Positions 34,879 to 47,199 of a DNA stretch of 64,000 nucleotides are shown in pieces. Numbering within the stretch: position 1 is the stretch's first letter; each line of letters starts with the position of its first letter. The position numbers and the translations under genes were made by a program. This DNA is from Luidia sarsii (lineage: Eukaryota; Echinodermata; Asteroidea; Paxillosida; Luidiidae): assembly GCA_949987565.1 (NCBI GenBank), contig OX465103.1, positions 18,671,280 through 18,735,279 on the forward strand, read 5' to 3'. The notes below the pieces were generated by a model. That model was not told where the DNA came from. It worked only from the letters and a program-made list of their open reading frames with translations, and made no database searches.

Positions 34879-37094
34879 AACTGTTAAATGCCACAACCCT
34901 ATTTAATTTTGAGAATGTTTTAAAGGTTAATCACAGTCCTCCGAGCACTTATTGCAATGAATAATCAAATACATTATATGTACAGTATGTAGAACATGAA
35001 ATATTCTGAATATTGAATGTAAATTGAATAATTGATGATCATTCAATAAGCAAAGCTGTTTAAAATACCGTAGTTTCAATCACTTACATGTACTGCGAAC
35101 AAAAAAGTATTGTTTCATACAATCCCCCTCCTCAGTAGCATACTGATACTGTCTACCTATAAATTAATCTCTATTCTAACATTGTGGTTGATATTTTCAA
35201 AATGTTATCCCTCTCTGTGAATTGAATCTAGTTTTGTCAGTCTCTGCCCATCCAAAGCCAAAGCGCTAGGCAAGAAATCTGTACATCCTTATGGAATACA
35301 AATTGGTGACAAATTGATTTCATGAAATGCAAGTGCATTGCTATCCTGGTCAAAGATTAAGATGTGTGAGCAAATGTCCACTTGAACTGCATAATATACA
35401 GTATTATACAGCTGGGCTCTAGACAGCATGCACGAGCATAATGATCACTGAGCACAAATACATGTACACGTACTGTACACATACGTGCATCTACATGTAT
35501 GCCCCGTGTATGGCAATGGGACAATGTGCCGGTACCTGTACCTGTACGGTATGTACCGTACAATATACAGTATTTCAAGCCATTATATTGACAATGTACA
35601 GTAGCTATGTTTAAGACACCAATTTTAAGTATGTAAAAGAGTAGCCTGGGATGCATACATGTACCAAGGAAAGTCTTGCACATGTTTGTATGCAACTCAT
35701 TATAAAAACAATACTATTCCTTTATCAATGAACAAATGTGAGCTTCATTTGAAGACTATTCTCTGTTAATGCTCTTACATAATGTACAGTGTACAGTACA
35801 TGTACTTGAAGCAAAACCATGTACATGTACAGAGTACATGTACCTGCACAAATACAGGACTTGTTATTTCTTGTTATAATAGTTTTAAATAATACACTGT
35901 ACTGTACATATTTTAAAATTATACAGAAATAATTCAATACCGGTACTTGCTTGTTTGCAAACAGTATGTCAAACAATCACTTGTTTTAGTGTAATCAAAA
36001 CTCTGCCATGAATATCATACAATTAATCTCTTAATGCTTTAGACTGGATTCATATGTACTAATTAAGCATACAACGTACATGTACATTATGAACATACAT
36101 GTATATTACATGCAGTAAAATTTAAAGTTACATTGATTCATTAGCACAGTTTCTTCAGCTGTTACTTTAATCTATGGTACTGCACATGCATACATGTATG
36201 TAAGTATAAATGTATACAAAGAGGTTTCATATGGTACAGCATATACATGTACATGTAGGCCGATGACCTTCTCAGATCATACACAAAATCCTTGCTCTAC
36301 ATGTACCTCTGATTGGTCACAGTGGAACAAATCACATTTGCCTACATATCTGACAGCTAATGTAGGACCATGCTTGAACCATGCTTGAACATACAGTAGG
36401 TTGTAAAATGCCCAATGACAACAGTTCCCTTTCCACTTACAGTACTGACCTCTACATACAAGTTCATTCAGTATATAAATCTGATCTGACAGAAATAACC
36501 AGGAGACTGCATAATAATGATGTTTGCCTCTTCCCTACATCTCTGCTCTGAGTTGCCCCCAAGGGAGGACTGGCCAGGCATTCCTCCATGTATGACTGAC
36601 TTGTTGGCTGGCATCCCCCATTAGGCTGTTAGGCTGATGCTGGCATGACAATTTCTAAAAAGGTTAAGCTTCATTTTACATTGTTGCATGATGTTAGGAA
36701 GCCGTTTCCATTACACAGGACTCTACACATCACAATCATCCGCTATTCACAGTCTGCTAGGATTCAGGGAAAAAGTTATAAAACAAATTCACTGCATAAT
36801 GCACTTGGGATCGAATTAGCCGCTGAAAGTCCATCTGACTGTCCATCTACACGTACATGTACACAGGACCGAAATAATTATAAATGCGCACATATTTACT
36901 TCTTCACTTAGAAAGTGGAAAAACGTAAGAAACAGCTACCAAACACATGAACCAAAGACTAATTTCACATAATGGTAATCTAATGAGATCTCCCTCAGGC
37001 TAAAATCCATTTCAAAATGTCCCTATCAATTCTTTGGTCTGTTGAGGAGATATTTGGTTTTGAAATGTTATCTACTGGAGAATGAATTGTGGTA
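34879..37094. other. No gene recognised (inferred intron); TACATG runs
   Basis: About 2.2 kb, AT-rich, with many TACATGTA, GTACAGTACATG and CCGGTAC palindromic words, densest at 35456-35575 and 35780-35850. ORFs on both strands are short and compositional. Confidence 0.5.
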
Positions 37095-37850
37095 TTAAAG
37101 AGCAAATAGAACAATTTTAAGAAATCTGAACTTTTGCCAGACATTTTCAATGAGTTCTTTATGTTTATATATGTCTACAAAAAAAACCAAATGTACCTTA
37201 CATGTAAAATCACCACAATTTCCGATTTTCCTTTTTGCCATTTTCAACCCTGCGCACAGTGTTTTGTCATAACCCAATCTACATGAAAATGCATTATGTA
37301 TGACCAGCGTGTGACGTATAAAGGAGTACTCTAGCAGCATACTTGATGTCAAAACGTGCACAAAATGAACCCAATTCCTCCGCAGTTTTTCATCTTTTGT
37401 ACCGCAAAGAATCTCACCTTCCCATTCCACATTGATGTGCGTGTGCTCCCGCAAATAACACAATTCACGGGCATCGCATTTGGACTTGGGGAGCCTAAAA
37501 AATGTTGACAAAAGGTCATCAAAATACACAATATATACACATGGTAATGTCGACCAGCGAGTATTGATTCTGCTACACGTACCAAGGTTTTGTTGTCGAC
37601 TTGTAACCAAGGACGAGCGAGTACCCCTGTATACGTCACCATAACTGGTTTTCCAATTCCCCATGTGAAATGTGTGTATTGAGAAGGGCGCCAGTGATAG
37701 GCGCCCTCAACATTGGAAGCTTGGAAAGTTTTTCATTTCTCTACAATTCCGGGACAACATCGTGGATTTTTCATCAGAGAAAAAAATGGTATTCAGATTA
37801 TTTATTTTACGTATATTTTTGTTATGAAGGTGTCATTCCAAAATTCACAT
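37095..37850 (-). mobile_element. DNA-element copy carrying a THAP-domain remnant (minus)
   Basis: Antiparallel to 41149-41702 and alignable over most of its length. Shared pieces include TTCTTAAAATTG-type ends, AACCCAATCTACATGAAAATGCAT, ACTGGTTTTCC, and a GAGGGCGCC-like block. On minus from ATG at 37474 it encodes MPVNCVICGSTRT (C-x2-C) and VRFFAVQK. After a one-base slip in the A4 run (plus 37395-37398) it reads DEKLRRNWVHFV, a THAP zinc-finger start without its distal C-x2-H. P-type transposases carry an N-terminal THAP domain, so a deleted P-like element is a reasonable inference. The termini are poorly preserved here. Confidence 0.6.
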
Positions 37851-38213
37851 TTGTCATGCACCTTTTACAATCAACAACAGGCCTTATAAATTCAAAGTAA
37901 TGTATCGAACCATTCACAGTTTGGACAGATATATTACAAATTTTGTTTCAAAGCAGGCAATCATGCATGCAAAGTAATTAACAAACAGTGCTAACTACAC
38001 ATGCACTGGCATTGACTTGCTATAAAGTCTGGAGATTGAACCCAGATACGTACACATGCATGTATACATTCCAAAGACCACAGTACATACCTACTTACAG
38101 TGTACCTACTGTGCATTACTATACACATGTACTTGAAATAACATCATGACATAACATCCAGAGGTGTGATTCATGTGAGCATTTTCTAACTGAGTGAGAT
38201 GTGTGCCACTCAC
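37851..38213. other. 5' part of the inferred sarcospan-like intron
   Basis: No feature was seen apart from the splice donor on minus (GTGAGT, 38213-38208). Confidence 0.5.
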
Positions 38214-38677
38214 CACAATTCCAGCCCAGTAGGGTGCATCCCTTGTCTTGACTGAGGGTGTCATCAGAAGCATGGTTACTCCAAACACCATGATGGTGAA
38301 GCCAAGGAGCAACTGTAAGGTCACCAGGCAAACTGGCAGTGTACAACACTGCAGATCATACTTGGGTTTGTTAGGCACCCCTGACACTTTACGAACTGGT
38401 TGGGCCTGGTTTGGAACCTGCTGGAGATCTGACTGGATGCTACCACCCTGCTGAGAATGGTCCACCGTCCCTTCTACAGGTGCTGCAGTGGACAGGGAAG
38501 GCTCCAGAGAGGTATAACGCAGCTCTGGTGAGCTTGAGCTACGAGAGCTGCGAGACATGCGCGCCACAGAGAGTGGTGCTGTGGAACGTGAACTGTTGGA
38601 GCCGTCACAGTCTGGCATGGTGGTCAGCATGGCCTCAGGTGCTTCACCGCGCATCCTGTTTTCACTGGTTGGAGCTG
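38214..38677 (-). CDS. Sarcospan-like protein, N-terminal coding exon
   Basis: Sarcospan is a four-helix membrane protein of the dystrophin-glycoprotein complex that links cytoskeleton to matrix at the plasma membrane. This minus-strand exon encodes a polar Ser/Arg-rich cytoplasmic N-terminus, then a CC pair, then a first transmembrane helix (LPVCLVTLQLLLGFTIMVFG). It ends with KTRDAPYWAGIV, closely resembling the conserved sarcospan RD-[TA]-P-[FY]-WAGI segment. The donor is consensus (GTG|GTGAGT) at 38214/38213, phase 0. The 5' side can be read two ways: an acceptor TTTGCAG at 38678 (phase 1), or initiation at the in-frame ATG 38654 or 38630. No ATG lies at the extreme 5' end. It joins in frame to the exon at 18285-18371. 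The tail after 38214 in the open frame is intronic. Confidence 0.7.
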
Positions 38678-38690
38678 CTGCAAATGACAA

Positions 38691-40151
38691 ATCAAAGCCG
38701 CTGCATGGGTATCCTCAATCCTGTAACCATGCAAAGGGAAAAGGAAGAAACCTGTTAGGAACAATGGACTATATTTCACAGAATGTTGGCTTTCACAACT
38801 ATCAGTGTCACTCTTCAATCAATTACCGGGTAATCACTGACAAAGATGCAGTCATTTACATACTCAAACCACAGCTGACAGTGATGTTGACTTATGAGTC
38901 CCCTCAACCAAAGTTGATACTTTAAAAGCTCTGGTGTCAGTGGTGTTACAGAAAATGCATTAGTTGATTTAAGAGAGTAGACATTCTGATGGCATGAAAA
39001 CTGTAATAAAACATGCTTTTTCCCCAATTAGGAGACATGTACGCCTCTAATGGTCCATTTCTTCTAATATTCTGGCTCTCCATTTCTGTTCTGCCATTAC
39101 AGTTTACCAAGATAGAATGTGCTGTGAAGTGTGAATATACACTAGTGCATGTTACCGGTATAAGCAAACAAATAAGGAAACATGTAGCAACACACGGTCT
39201 TGTTTCAACTACCCATTTTTTTCACAAATCACCCTGTACAATGTGGGCGACCATATCTACACACATCTACATGTAGCAGTCGATCATCATTCCATGGCAA
39301 AGCCTGACCATCAGGGCCCATGAGCTCAGCAGGCACACAGCTACATCTGAGCACCAAGATCTCAGAGTCTCCAAATGTATCATGAAAGAAGTTGGGCACC
39401 AAAAGCCTAAACAATACCATACATTTACATGTATCAGCCTTGTCCAAGGTGGTCCCTCTGATTATGGCTCTGCTCAGAGATTCAGGTTGTGTTTCTTTAA
39501 ATTTTCGTTTGCTTTTGAAAATGGGGGGAGAGGGGCTCTGCGATATGCCGTTATGCAGCTGTCATGAATATCAATGATTTTTCATTCGCATGTGGTTACG
39601 CAATGCAGCTGTTACTCCTGTACTGTACCCGCTGTATACACACAGACCATGCACAGACCCCCACACACACACATCCCCATGCAAGATCATGTGTAAGGGA
39701 ATCTTGCACAATGCTTTATTCATTAAACATGACCATGTACACATCACGCATTATGACCAATAGGGCCATAGTTTTCGTAGTGCCGTGGCATAGTCTTCAC
39801 TGTTGTTATAACTTGTGCTGGTATCATAGGGCCATCAAGGTGTTGGTGTACGGACGAGGAAAAGGCAGAAAGACCTGCACACATTGTGTACCGGTACATG
39901 TACGTGTAGGTGGGGAATGGTGTGCGCAAGCTACATGTACGGTACATATGAGCGGAGAATGGGGCTGAATTTCACTCGCAACGGTATTGTGCAAAGCAAC
40001 ATATACATGTACATGTATGCACAGTATTTCTGAAGGCCGGATCTAGATTTCTTTGTCACCGGCCAATGCCTTGATCAAGGCTACCGTTATATACATGTAT
40101 ACATGCATACATGTACACAAGCATGAATTGAAATGAACATAAGTACGACTT
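38691..40151. other. Mostly non-coding; one candidate exon inside
   Basis: Upstream of the sarcospan-like exon in minus orientation. Apart from the candidate exon at 39240-39412, no gene was recognised. The 134-codon plus frame at 39564-39968 has no domain and contains CACACA and TACATG repeats. Confidence 0.4.
39240..39412 (-). CDS. Candidate exon, unrecognised product
   Basis: The minus-strand segment has coding-like composition (LLVPNFFHDTFGDSEILVLR, then CSCVPAELMGPDGQALPW). A possible acceptor TTGTTTAG|GCTTTTGG lies at 39413. A downstream donor is weak (CAT|GTAGAT). No family was recognised. It could be an upstream exon of the sarcospan-like gene, an exon of another minus-strand gene, or a decayed retrocopy. 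Confidence 0.3.
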
Positions 40152-40268
40152 AAAGTGATATACAAAAATGTTGCAAACGGCTTACTGACTAAAATTACCA
40201 AAGTGCAAATCTTAAGATTTAGTGGGCCTGACATTTCGATCCTAGCAGGACCTTTCTCAAAGGCAGAG
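40152..40268 (-). mobile_element. Penelope-like 3' tail fragment (minus)
   Basis: AAAGTGATATACAAAAATG .. ACTAAAATTACC .. TTTAGTGGGCCTGAC .. TTTCGATCCTAGCAGGACC .. TTTCTCAAAGGCAGAGTG is a nearly complete tail, including the stem-loop, but no coding part. Confidence 0.85.
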
Positions 40269-41148
40269 TGCTCTGAATAAATACGGTACATTAATGAATG
40301 TGCAAATCAAACAGGTTCCCCCATAAAACAAGCAACCCTGAAAATAAAAGTCCAGGCACTGTCCTTTGACCTTCATTTGCACAGGTGTACAGAAGGACAG
40401 ATGAACTGAGACAGTGGAAAGTGCTATAACTAATAACAAACATTACACGAGAAATATTTATTTCCTCCAATTATGTAGCATAATACATGTAACTCTGCAT
40501 CTTGCCAATTCATTTAATGTACACATATTTACCGGTATGTAGCTGTCTATGAAATCAGCAATACATGCTGGACTGTCATGTTCCCAGCCAAAAATACACA
40601 CATGTGAGTAAAACAATATGACGGAAGATGGAAAAGTGTTTTAAAGGAATGAAATGTTTGAACATGTTGAAGGCTGAGACAAAAGTGGCCCCATGCATTA
40701 CAATTCCCGCCAAAAGGACCGTTACCTACTAACACTGAATCTCATTGGATCTAATTAATCAAAGCTGCATTTTTGTCAGTGCATGAAACAAATCAGGGAT
40801 TGTGATTGGCTTCATTAATGTTCCAGCGGTGAAACCTACTTTGCCACAAAAGTGTCTATAGGAATTCACACACAAACTTGAGTCCATATAAGAAATGTAC
40901 ACAATGTACACACTAGATCAGATTGGTCAATGCACTGATACAGTAGGCCTAGCCCCTTGATGAATTGACCAATCACAACGCACAATTGAAGATCTGACAA
41001 ATTTCCGCCATTTTGTCCGACATAACATTTTAAATTTTGCATTCTTTACTACAATGTACTGAGACTCCAAGAGGTGGATCCCACATCTGCCGCAAAAATG
41101 TCTTGTGAGGTTTCACATACAAATGACTCTCCTTAGGAAAGCACGTAA
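40269..41148. repeat. Spacer with a low-copy repeat at 40953-41055
   Basis: No gene. The repeat GAATTGACCAATCACAACGCAC .. TTTTGTCCGACA .. TTTTAAATTTTGCATTCTTTACTACA matches 30462-30560 in the same orientation with about 10 differences. Confidence 0.7.
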
Positions 41149-41702
41149 AGGGCAACTAAAACGGTTTTTGATTTTGTGATTGCATAATTATGTATGGTAT
41201 CCAAATAACACTTTCATCCCATATAACACGTAAAAAAAAATGGAATACCATTTTTTTTTTTTTATTAAAAATCCACAATGTCATCCCGGAAGTGTATAAA
41301 AAATGAAAAACTTTCCATGCTTCCACCGTTGAGGGAATCTGTCACTGGTGCCCTTCCCAATATACACATTTCATATGGGGAATCGGAAAACCAGTTATTA
41401 TGACGAGTATAATTATGAGTACTTGGTTACAAGTTTACGCTGAATGGGTAGGTGAGCTTCTTTGCGCTTCCAAAAGAAAACTGCTGCAAGACTCCTAATA
41501 TACACATCACGCGCTGCTCATGCATTATGTATTTTCATGTAGATTGGGTTATAACACTGTTTTTGCGCGCAGGGTTAAAATTGGGAAAAAGAGATAATTT
41601 TTTTTAGTTTTTGTAGACATGTATACATAAACATAAACAACTCATAAACACATTTCTGGCAAAATTTCAGATTTCTTAAAATTGCTTTAGTTGCCCTCTT
41701 AA
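41149..41702 (+). mobile_element. TIR element related to 37095-37850, 554 bp, THAP remnant
   Basis: GGGCAACTAAAACGG at the left and GCTTTAGTTGCCC at the right form a 12-bp inverted repeat. Internally it parallels the minus strand of 37095-37850 but is shorter. At 41440-41490, GAATGGGTAGGTGAGCTTCTTTGCGC corresponds to the THAP-coding stretch there, with the zinc-binding start deleted. Confidence 0.75.
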
Positions 41703-44700
41703 GCCTCTGATTAAGTGATTGGTCAGTTGGTCCACACTGTGAATTCTACATGTACTGTAGTTTGCCACTGATTTTGCCTGGGAGGTTATACCCAAACTAA
41801 CTCTCTTTGAAAATTCAAGTTGTCTGTGCAAAATAAATAGGCCAGGCTATGTACATGTATGTCCATCACACCAAACATAAAAGGTTCTCTCCTTACAAAT
41901 AATTTGATAAGAGAAGTGATAACAGTATGTCACAATAAATATGTAAAAGCAAGGGCAGGTTGCATACTACATATAACTGTCTATAATGCACAAATCGCTG
42001 TCATTCCTCTTGTGTGTTTTTTACAAAAACTGCAAACATTAATTTATCCAACTAGTAATGCTACCATAGGTCGGGCATGCTTAAAAGGTACATGTATGTC
42101 ACTTAAGATTCACTGAAAACTGAAATGCATTCTAGGTTTGGAAAATATTAAGTGTTGGCACCTGAAACAGCAATGCATCAAACAACACAATCATGGCTCT
42201 GATAAAGGGAGCCTGGCATGAAGTGATAAAACGGGCAGAACGTTGAGGCTGTCTGAGTTTGGTCTCATCAATTCCTCCCTCCATATATAGGCCCTTTCAC
42301 ATCTGATCCCACATGTTAGCACGTGCCACACAGCCCTACAAGTACAGTTGGTTCATGCATACAGGGTGTACATGCATGCTCCCCCTTATTCCTCCATGGT
42401 ACATGTAAGACAGCTTTTGTTAAGAAGTACTTTGCAGTGGAACATTACACAAATAATCTTTCAGAATTTCTGTAGTTCTGAAAATAGCTGAATGACTCAA
42501 CCTTTTTGAGAATAGTATGCTCTGTATGTCGTCAATAGACTGTAGTGACTCCAACTGTCTTAAAATGGGCTTCGGGTATGGTGATCGAGGTACATGTACA
42601 TGATAGATCCATCTCTAGAGAATGAATCCATGATCTACCTGATTAAAGTTGCAATATGAGAAGTGTCCTACTATGATCAAATTGTCAGGTCCTCTTATTT
42701 TTCACATACAGTGTAAGAGGATGGAGATCTTCCTGGGTGATATTCTAGCCCAGAATATCTATTCCTATAAAGTAGATCACTTTCATTGCCTGAAATTATA
42801 TCTAATTGCCGACAGCATTGAAGCCCCACATACCTAAGTACAGCAATTTTCAGAATATAAGCCGCGGCCTATATACGTTGATTTTGCCCATACAGTTAAA
42901 AAAGGTTTACTGCAGCTTATACACCAGACCTCTAATACATGTACACTGAGCCTGGAAGAATATATAACGGTTCTTCTTGATAAAAAAAGTAATACCGGTA
43001 AGAAAACAAAAGAAATAAAATTGCTACCTGAGATGATTTAATATCAAAAGTTGGAACTGACAGAAAAACATCCTGCTTGATAGTCAAATTGTTGCCTTCA
43101 GAGGTACATACAAAATGTGCAATGTACACGTAGTAGTTTATGTACATGTACCTTATTTTTCAGAATATAAGCCGTCCAGTGTATTTAAGCCGCACAGTGT
43201 ATAAGCTGCAGTGCTAAAACAATTCAAAAATAAGAATCAGGCCTTATAAATTATAAGCCACACCATTGTGCTTTATATTAACTTTTCTCCAATGTTGTCT
43301 TCATGACACTGCTAATGCAGTCAGCTGCCAAGATTTAGTCTATTTAATTTAAAGAAGGTGAACAAGTGCCATGGATCAAGTGTACAGTATGTAGTAAGAC
43401 TGTGAACGCAGTTCATGCATTTTTCATTTTGCCCTGCACGCTACTCAAAGTCTAGTAAATACACTGTATTGTACAGTCCTTTGGTGCTCTGGTGTTTTTC
43501 ACCAATGGCCTGATGATTTCATTGTTGTTGAACATATTAAACACTTCACTGATTTTGAGATTGCTATTATTGATTATTTCACCTCTGAACAAACTAATTT
43601 ATACATAATTATATTTCCTAGATACAAAACCAGTTTTTAGTGATATTGTTCAGTGAATTACTTGTTTTATTTTGTCAAGACTGGCTGTGGTGGAACACAA
43701 GTCACACGTAGGGACACGATAACATAGCCACAAAGGCCCACATTAACATCATATTTTAGGTAACATAAGATTTTGTTTTTATTATTTTTAGTTTTCCTAA
43801 GCTGCAGTCTGTGACAACGTGAAGGAATCGAAGTGGTCACTTTTCAGCACAACTACCGGTACATGTACCCGGAACTACCGGTACCCGGTAAGATTTACAC
43901 CATCTTGCTTTTATATCTGGATGATTTAATTTGGATTCAAACTCAGTGTTTACTGATTTTCAGGGTAAAAATGATTTCCAGTACCCATGACTGCCATACT
44001 GTGTTTTTTTTTTAAACAATTGTGTCATTTCCAAATCTCACTAAAACAATCAGAAACAATCAATATAAATCTGTGAAATAAATTATCAATATTAGGGTAT
44101 ACTATGTGCACAATTAGTGAGTCAAACCTGGCACAATTCGGATGTCAGTGCCACTTTTGTAAAGGGATTATCTGATCAAAAAAGGGCCCATTCACATTGT
44201 GCATCATTAATGGAGCATAGCGAGACTTGTGTGTAGTGACCCACTAGCCCCTGACCGCCTCCACTCCAGACAGTCAAACGACTCAAATCTTTGAGTTGGT
44301 CGGCCCCAACCGAGCGTACAGATTGCGATGAAGAATGTGGGTGGAATTCCACTGCCTGATCGAGACTATTGGGCTGTGTGCCATGCCAACACAATGCCTC
44401 TCGTGGCAGCATGCTATCCCTCGATATCTGCAGTAAAGGTCCCCCAAAAGTGCAATGATTGCCGCTAATCTTGTGTCAAAACAGATTTTTGTTTTACTTT
44501 GTACTGATTTTTTTGAGGCTGAAGAGGGTCTTTGTTAAAAAAAAAATAGGACAATAGTGGTGCCTGGATTTGGAGAGCCACGTCATGTAAAAATACCAAA
44601 GGCCTAGCGAACACCAAATTTCCCTGGCACGAAGTGGTTAATTGGATTTTTGAAAGGTTGGAAGATATCACTCACACTACCAAAGCAGTGATTTATATAC

Positions 44701-44739
44701 CGGTAATATTGTGAGACTATACTATAGGCCTATAATTAT
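41703..44739. other. No gene supported; TATAAGCC-type repeat remnants
   Basis: About 3 kb with no domain-bearing ORF. TTTTCAGAATATAAGCCGC words at about 42848 and 43158, with GTATAAGCTGCAG and GCTTATACACCAG nearby, mark remnants of one dispersed repeat, also seen near 21735-21770. The end resembles hAT-type MITEs, but no boundary was fixed. A 78-codon minus frame at 44176-44412 is unrecognised. Confidence 0.4.
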
Positions 44740-44995
44740 GTATTTCTCAAAATTCAGTGGGCCTGAAGTTTCGATCTTAGCAGGACCTTTCTCAAAGGCA
44801 GAGTGACAAGGACAAAACAGATACATGTACATGTACCGGTACAAGAAGGAAGGGGGAAGAGAGTGAATAGGCACGGATGAGAAACAAAGGACAAAGATGA
44901 AAGCTGGTAGTATGAGATCAAAGGGAAGGGCAAGGAGTAGGGTAGGGATTAGTGAGAAGAGAGAATCAAAGAGAGTGGGGGAGTGAACACAAAAT
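44740..44995 (-). mobile_element. Penelope-like 3' UTR and tail (minus)
   Basis: CTCAAAATTCAGTGGGCC .. TTTCGATCTTAGCAGGACC .. CTTTCTCAAAGGCAG, then the purine-rich 3' UTR (GAAGGGGGAAGAGAGTGAATAG .. GGATTAGTGAGAAGAG). It matches 24870-25090 in reverse. No endonuclease is left. Confidence 0.85.
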
Positions 44996-45118
44996 AATTA
45001 ATGCATTTCCTTAGATATTGCCAAATTTGAATTTAAAGGAATCAATTTTTGTACAAACTACAGTGGAAAAGCCTCAAGTGATTGAGTATCTTCAACGTTC
45101 AAAATCAATAAACTGCCA

Positions 45119-45175
45119 TTGAGAAAGGTCCTGCTAGGATCAAAACGTCCGGCCCACTAAATTTTGAAAATCAAT
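45119..45175 (+). mobile_element. Penelope-like tail (plus), facing the previous one
   Basis: TTGAGAAAGGTCCTGCTAGG followed by ATCAAAACGTCCGGCCCAC. It is inverted relative to 44740-44995, 124 bp away. In this copy the GAAAC of the ribozyme-like core is AAAAC. Confidence 0.75.
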
Positions 45176-45621
45176 AAACACTGAACTGATGGCAGTGATG
45201 TTTTCTTTTTAAGGACAAATGAATATATACTGGTACAGTATGCCAAATAAACGGGATATCGAGGGTGATAGGCCCTATAGGAACATGGCACTTTAAACAG
45301 GTGGAATCTACAGATCTATTTATTAACAAGGACCACATACCACATGCCTGTAAATTAAGAAGCCTAGCATAATCCATACACCAAACAATTCTCTATTGCA
45401 GAACCAATTTGCACTGGGCTTATAATTACAGTATACTAATTATAAGGACTACATGCTGTGTGTACTATGTACATGTACATGACTATACATTGTAGCTCCT
45501 GGTCATTTCCAAGACAAATAACTGACTAACAAACAATAAAGTGAACTTCAAAATGTGCTCTTCACCAGCTGTGATATTGCAGGTACGGTGAGTAATATAA
45601 CTGAGCAATACTGATCTCTAG
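45176..45621. other. No gene recognised
   Basis: AT-rich spacer without a recognised feature. Confidence 0.5.
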
Positions 45622-46015
45622 GGCCGTTCCCACTACGAAAATAATCGCTATTTGAATAGCGATTCAAAAACCAGGTTTCTTTTGTCGTGTCCACACAAGC
45701 CAAAAAATCGCCTCGTAAAAAATTGTGAGCCGAATATGGTTAGCAGTTGTGGTCAAATGGTGGGTGTGTCCTTGAGGGTGGCCCACGCAGGGAGACATAC
45801 TACAATGTACTAGCACTTCCTGTCAGTCAGAGCGTGAGTGGTGCAGTGTGTGATATAAACACACACCGCGTCCCACTGTTAGTGGAGTCTGAATAATCAC
45901 TCTGAATCGCCATTCAAATCCCACTAACAATAGCGATTATTGTGTCCAAACACGTAGAAAACAGTGGAGTTTGAATCAAAATAATCACATTTATTTGGTG
46001 TAGTGGAAACGGCCC
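45622..46015. mobile_element. 394-bp TIR element, GGGCCGTTCCCACTAC ends
   Basis: GGGCCGTTCCCACTAC .. GTAGTGGAAACGGCCC is a 16-bp inverted repeat with one mismatch. It is flanked by TA on both sides (CTA left, TAA right), compatible with a TA or 3-bp target duplication. The interior carries repeated AATAATCGCTATT and GCGATTATTGTG words in both orientations and no ORF of interest. Confidence 0.85.
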
Positions 46016-47199
46016 TAATGATGTACACACACTGTACATGTACAGTAGCATAAGCTACACATTTGGTATGATGTTTGGGTTTAGTAGTATTGAAAGAGGA
46101 AAATACAGTATTTGAGCCAAGAAATATCAAGCCAACATTGTGAGCCAACTCAGTCAGTGAACATTTATCTTTAAATTATTTTCCACAATGATCAACCTCT
46201 TCTCTAATATTAGTACAGACTTGTGTATGAAGTTTGGATCACAAATTTCATCCAAATTTGTAATCTCAATTCTCAATAATCCCTATTTTTGTGTCAGTGT
46301 GAACAGCCCAGCAAAAAGGTCATCAGGAGTTCCATGACTATAATGACATAATTATATGAAAATCTATTGGACTCAAATACATTGTATGTAAACAATGAAT
46401 AGCCTATACAAATAATTACTGAATACAAATGGATAAATGAACTGAAAGTATGCAAGGAAAAAACAAATCGAAAGTGTGTTTTGAAATACGATTTTGAGAA
46501 GAGTCAAAGTGACTACAGTGAATATAATAATTATATGCAGATCATGCCAAGAGGCCCATACTTGCATGGGCCCCACATTGGTTACCACTTACCAGCGTAA
46601 CGTTGCTTATTTGTTGGACAAGCTATTTTTGGTATTGTACAATAAACTGTATTCGTTTAAACAATACATTTAGATGTACCGGTATATATGTACATAACAT
46701 ACATGTACTTACATGTACATGTATACACCTTTTCCTGATGATTAATTAATACGGACTTGTTTTTGCATGCTTGGCCAGGCTTGCGCTGAATGTTGTCACT
46801 GTAAATTACAGGATCAGATCCTGCAGTGTGTTTACATTCATATACATATATAAAAGAAAAATTTTGACCCCCCATAACGGAGGTTCAGATTTCATGCGAC
46901 ACCGGACACGAGGAAAGTTAGGTGCCGATGCATATAGTACTGTGTGCTGTGCAGTATGGCTGTCGCGTGGTGCACAATGCATGCATGTACACACTGTACA
47001 TGTACCACACACAAAAATGCAGAATTACTGCTTTTTCGTCTAGATTTTGCCGAACATGCAAGCTGCATCATGTAAGATCATTCCGAGCCATATTATCATA
47101 ATTACATTGTGCATATCGGCGATGAAAAAATGGGTATCGGCCCGTTTTGTTTGCATATCAGGCAGAAATAATTGTGCGTATCGTCATTTGTACAATGTA
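46016..47199. other. No gene recognised
   Basis: AT-rich. TACATG words at 46690-46730 and 46985-47005. ORFs up to 90 codons on both strands without domain support. Confidence 0.5.

Noticed and set aside
37095..37664. 189-codon minus ORF as a single gene
   Set aside because: It spans a transposon copy. The THAP-coding part lies in a different frame, so this frame is not the coding one.
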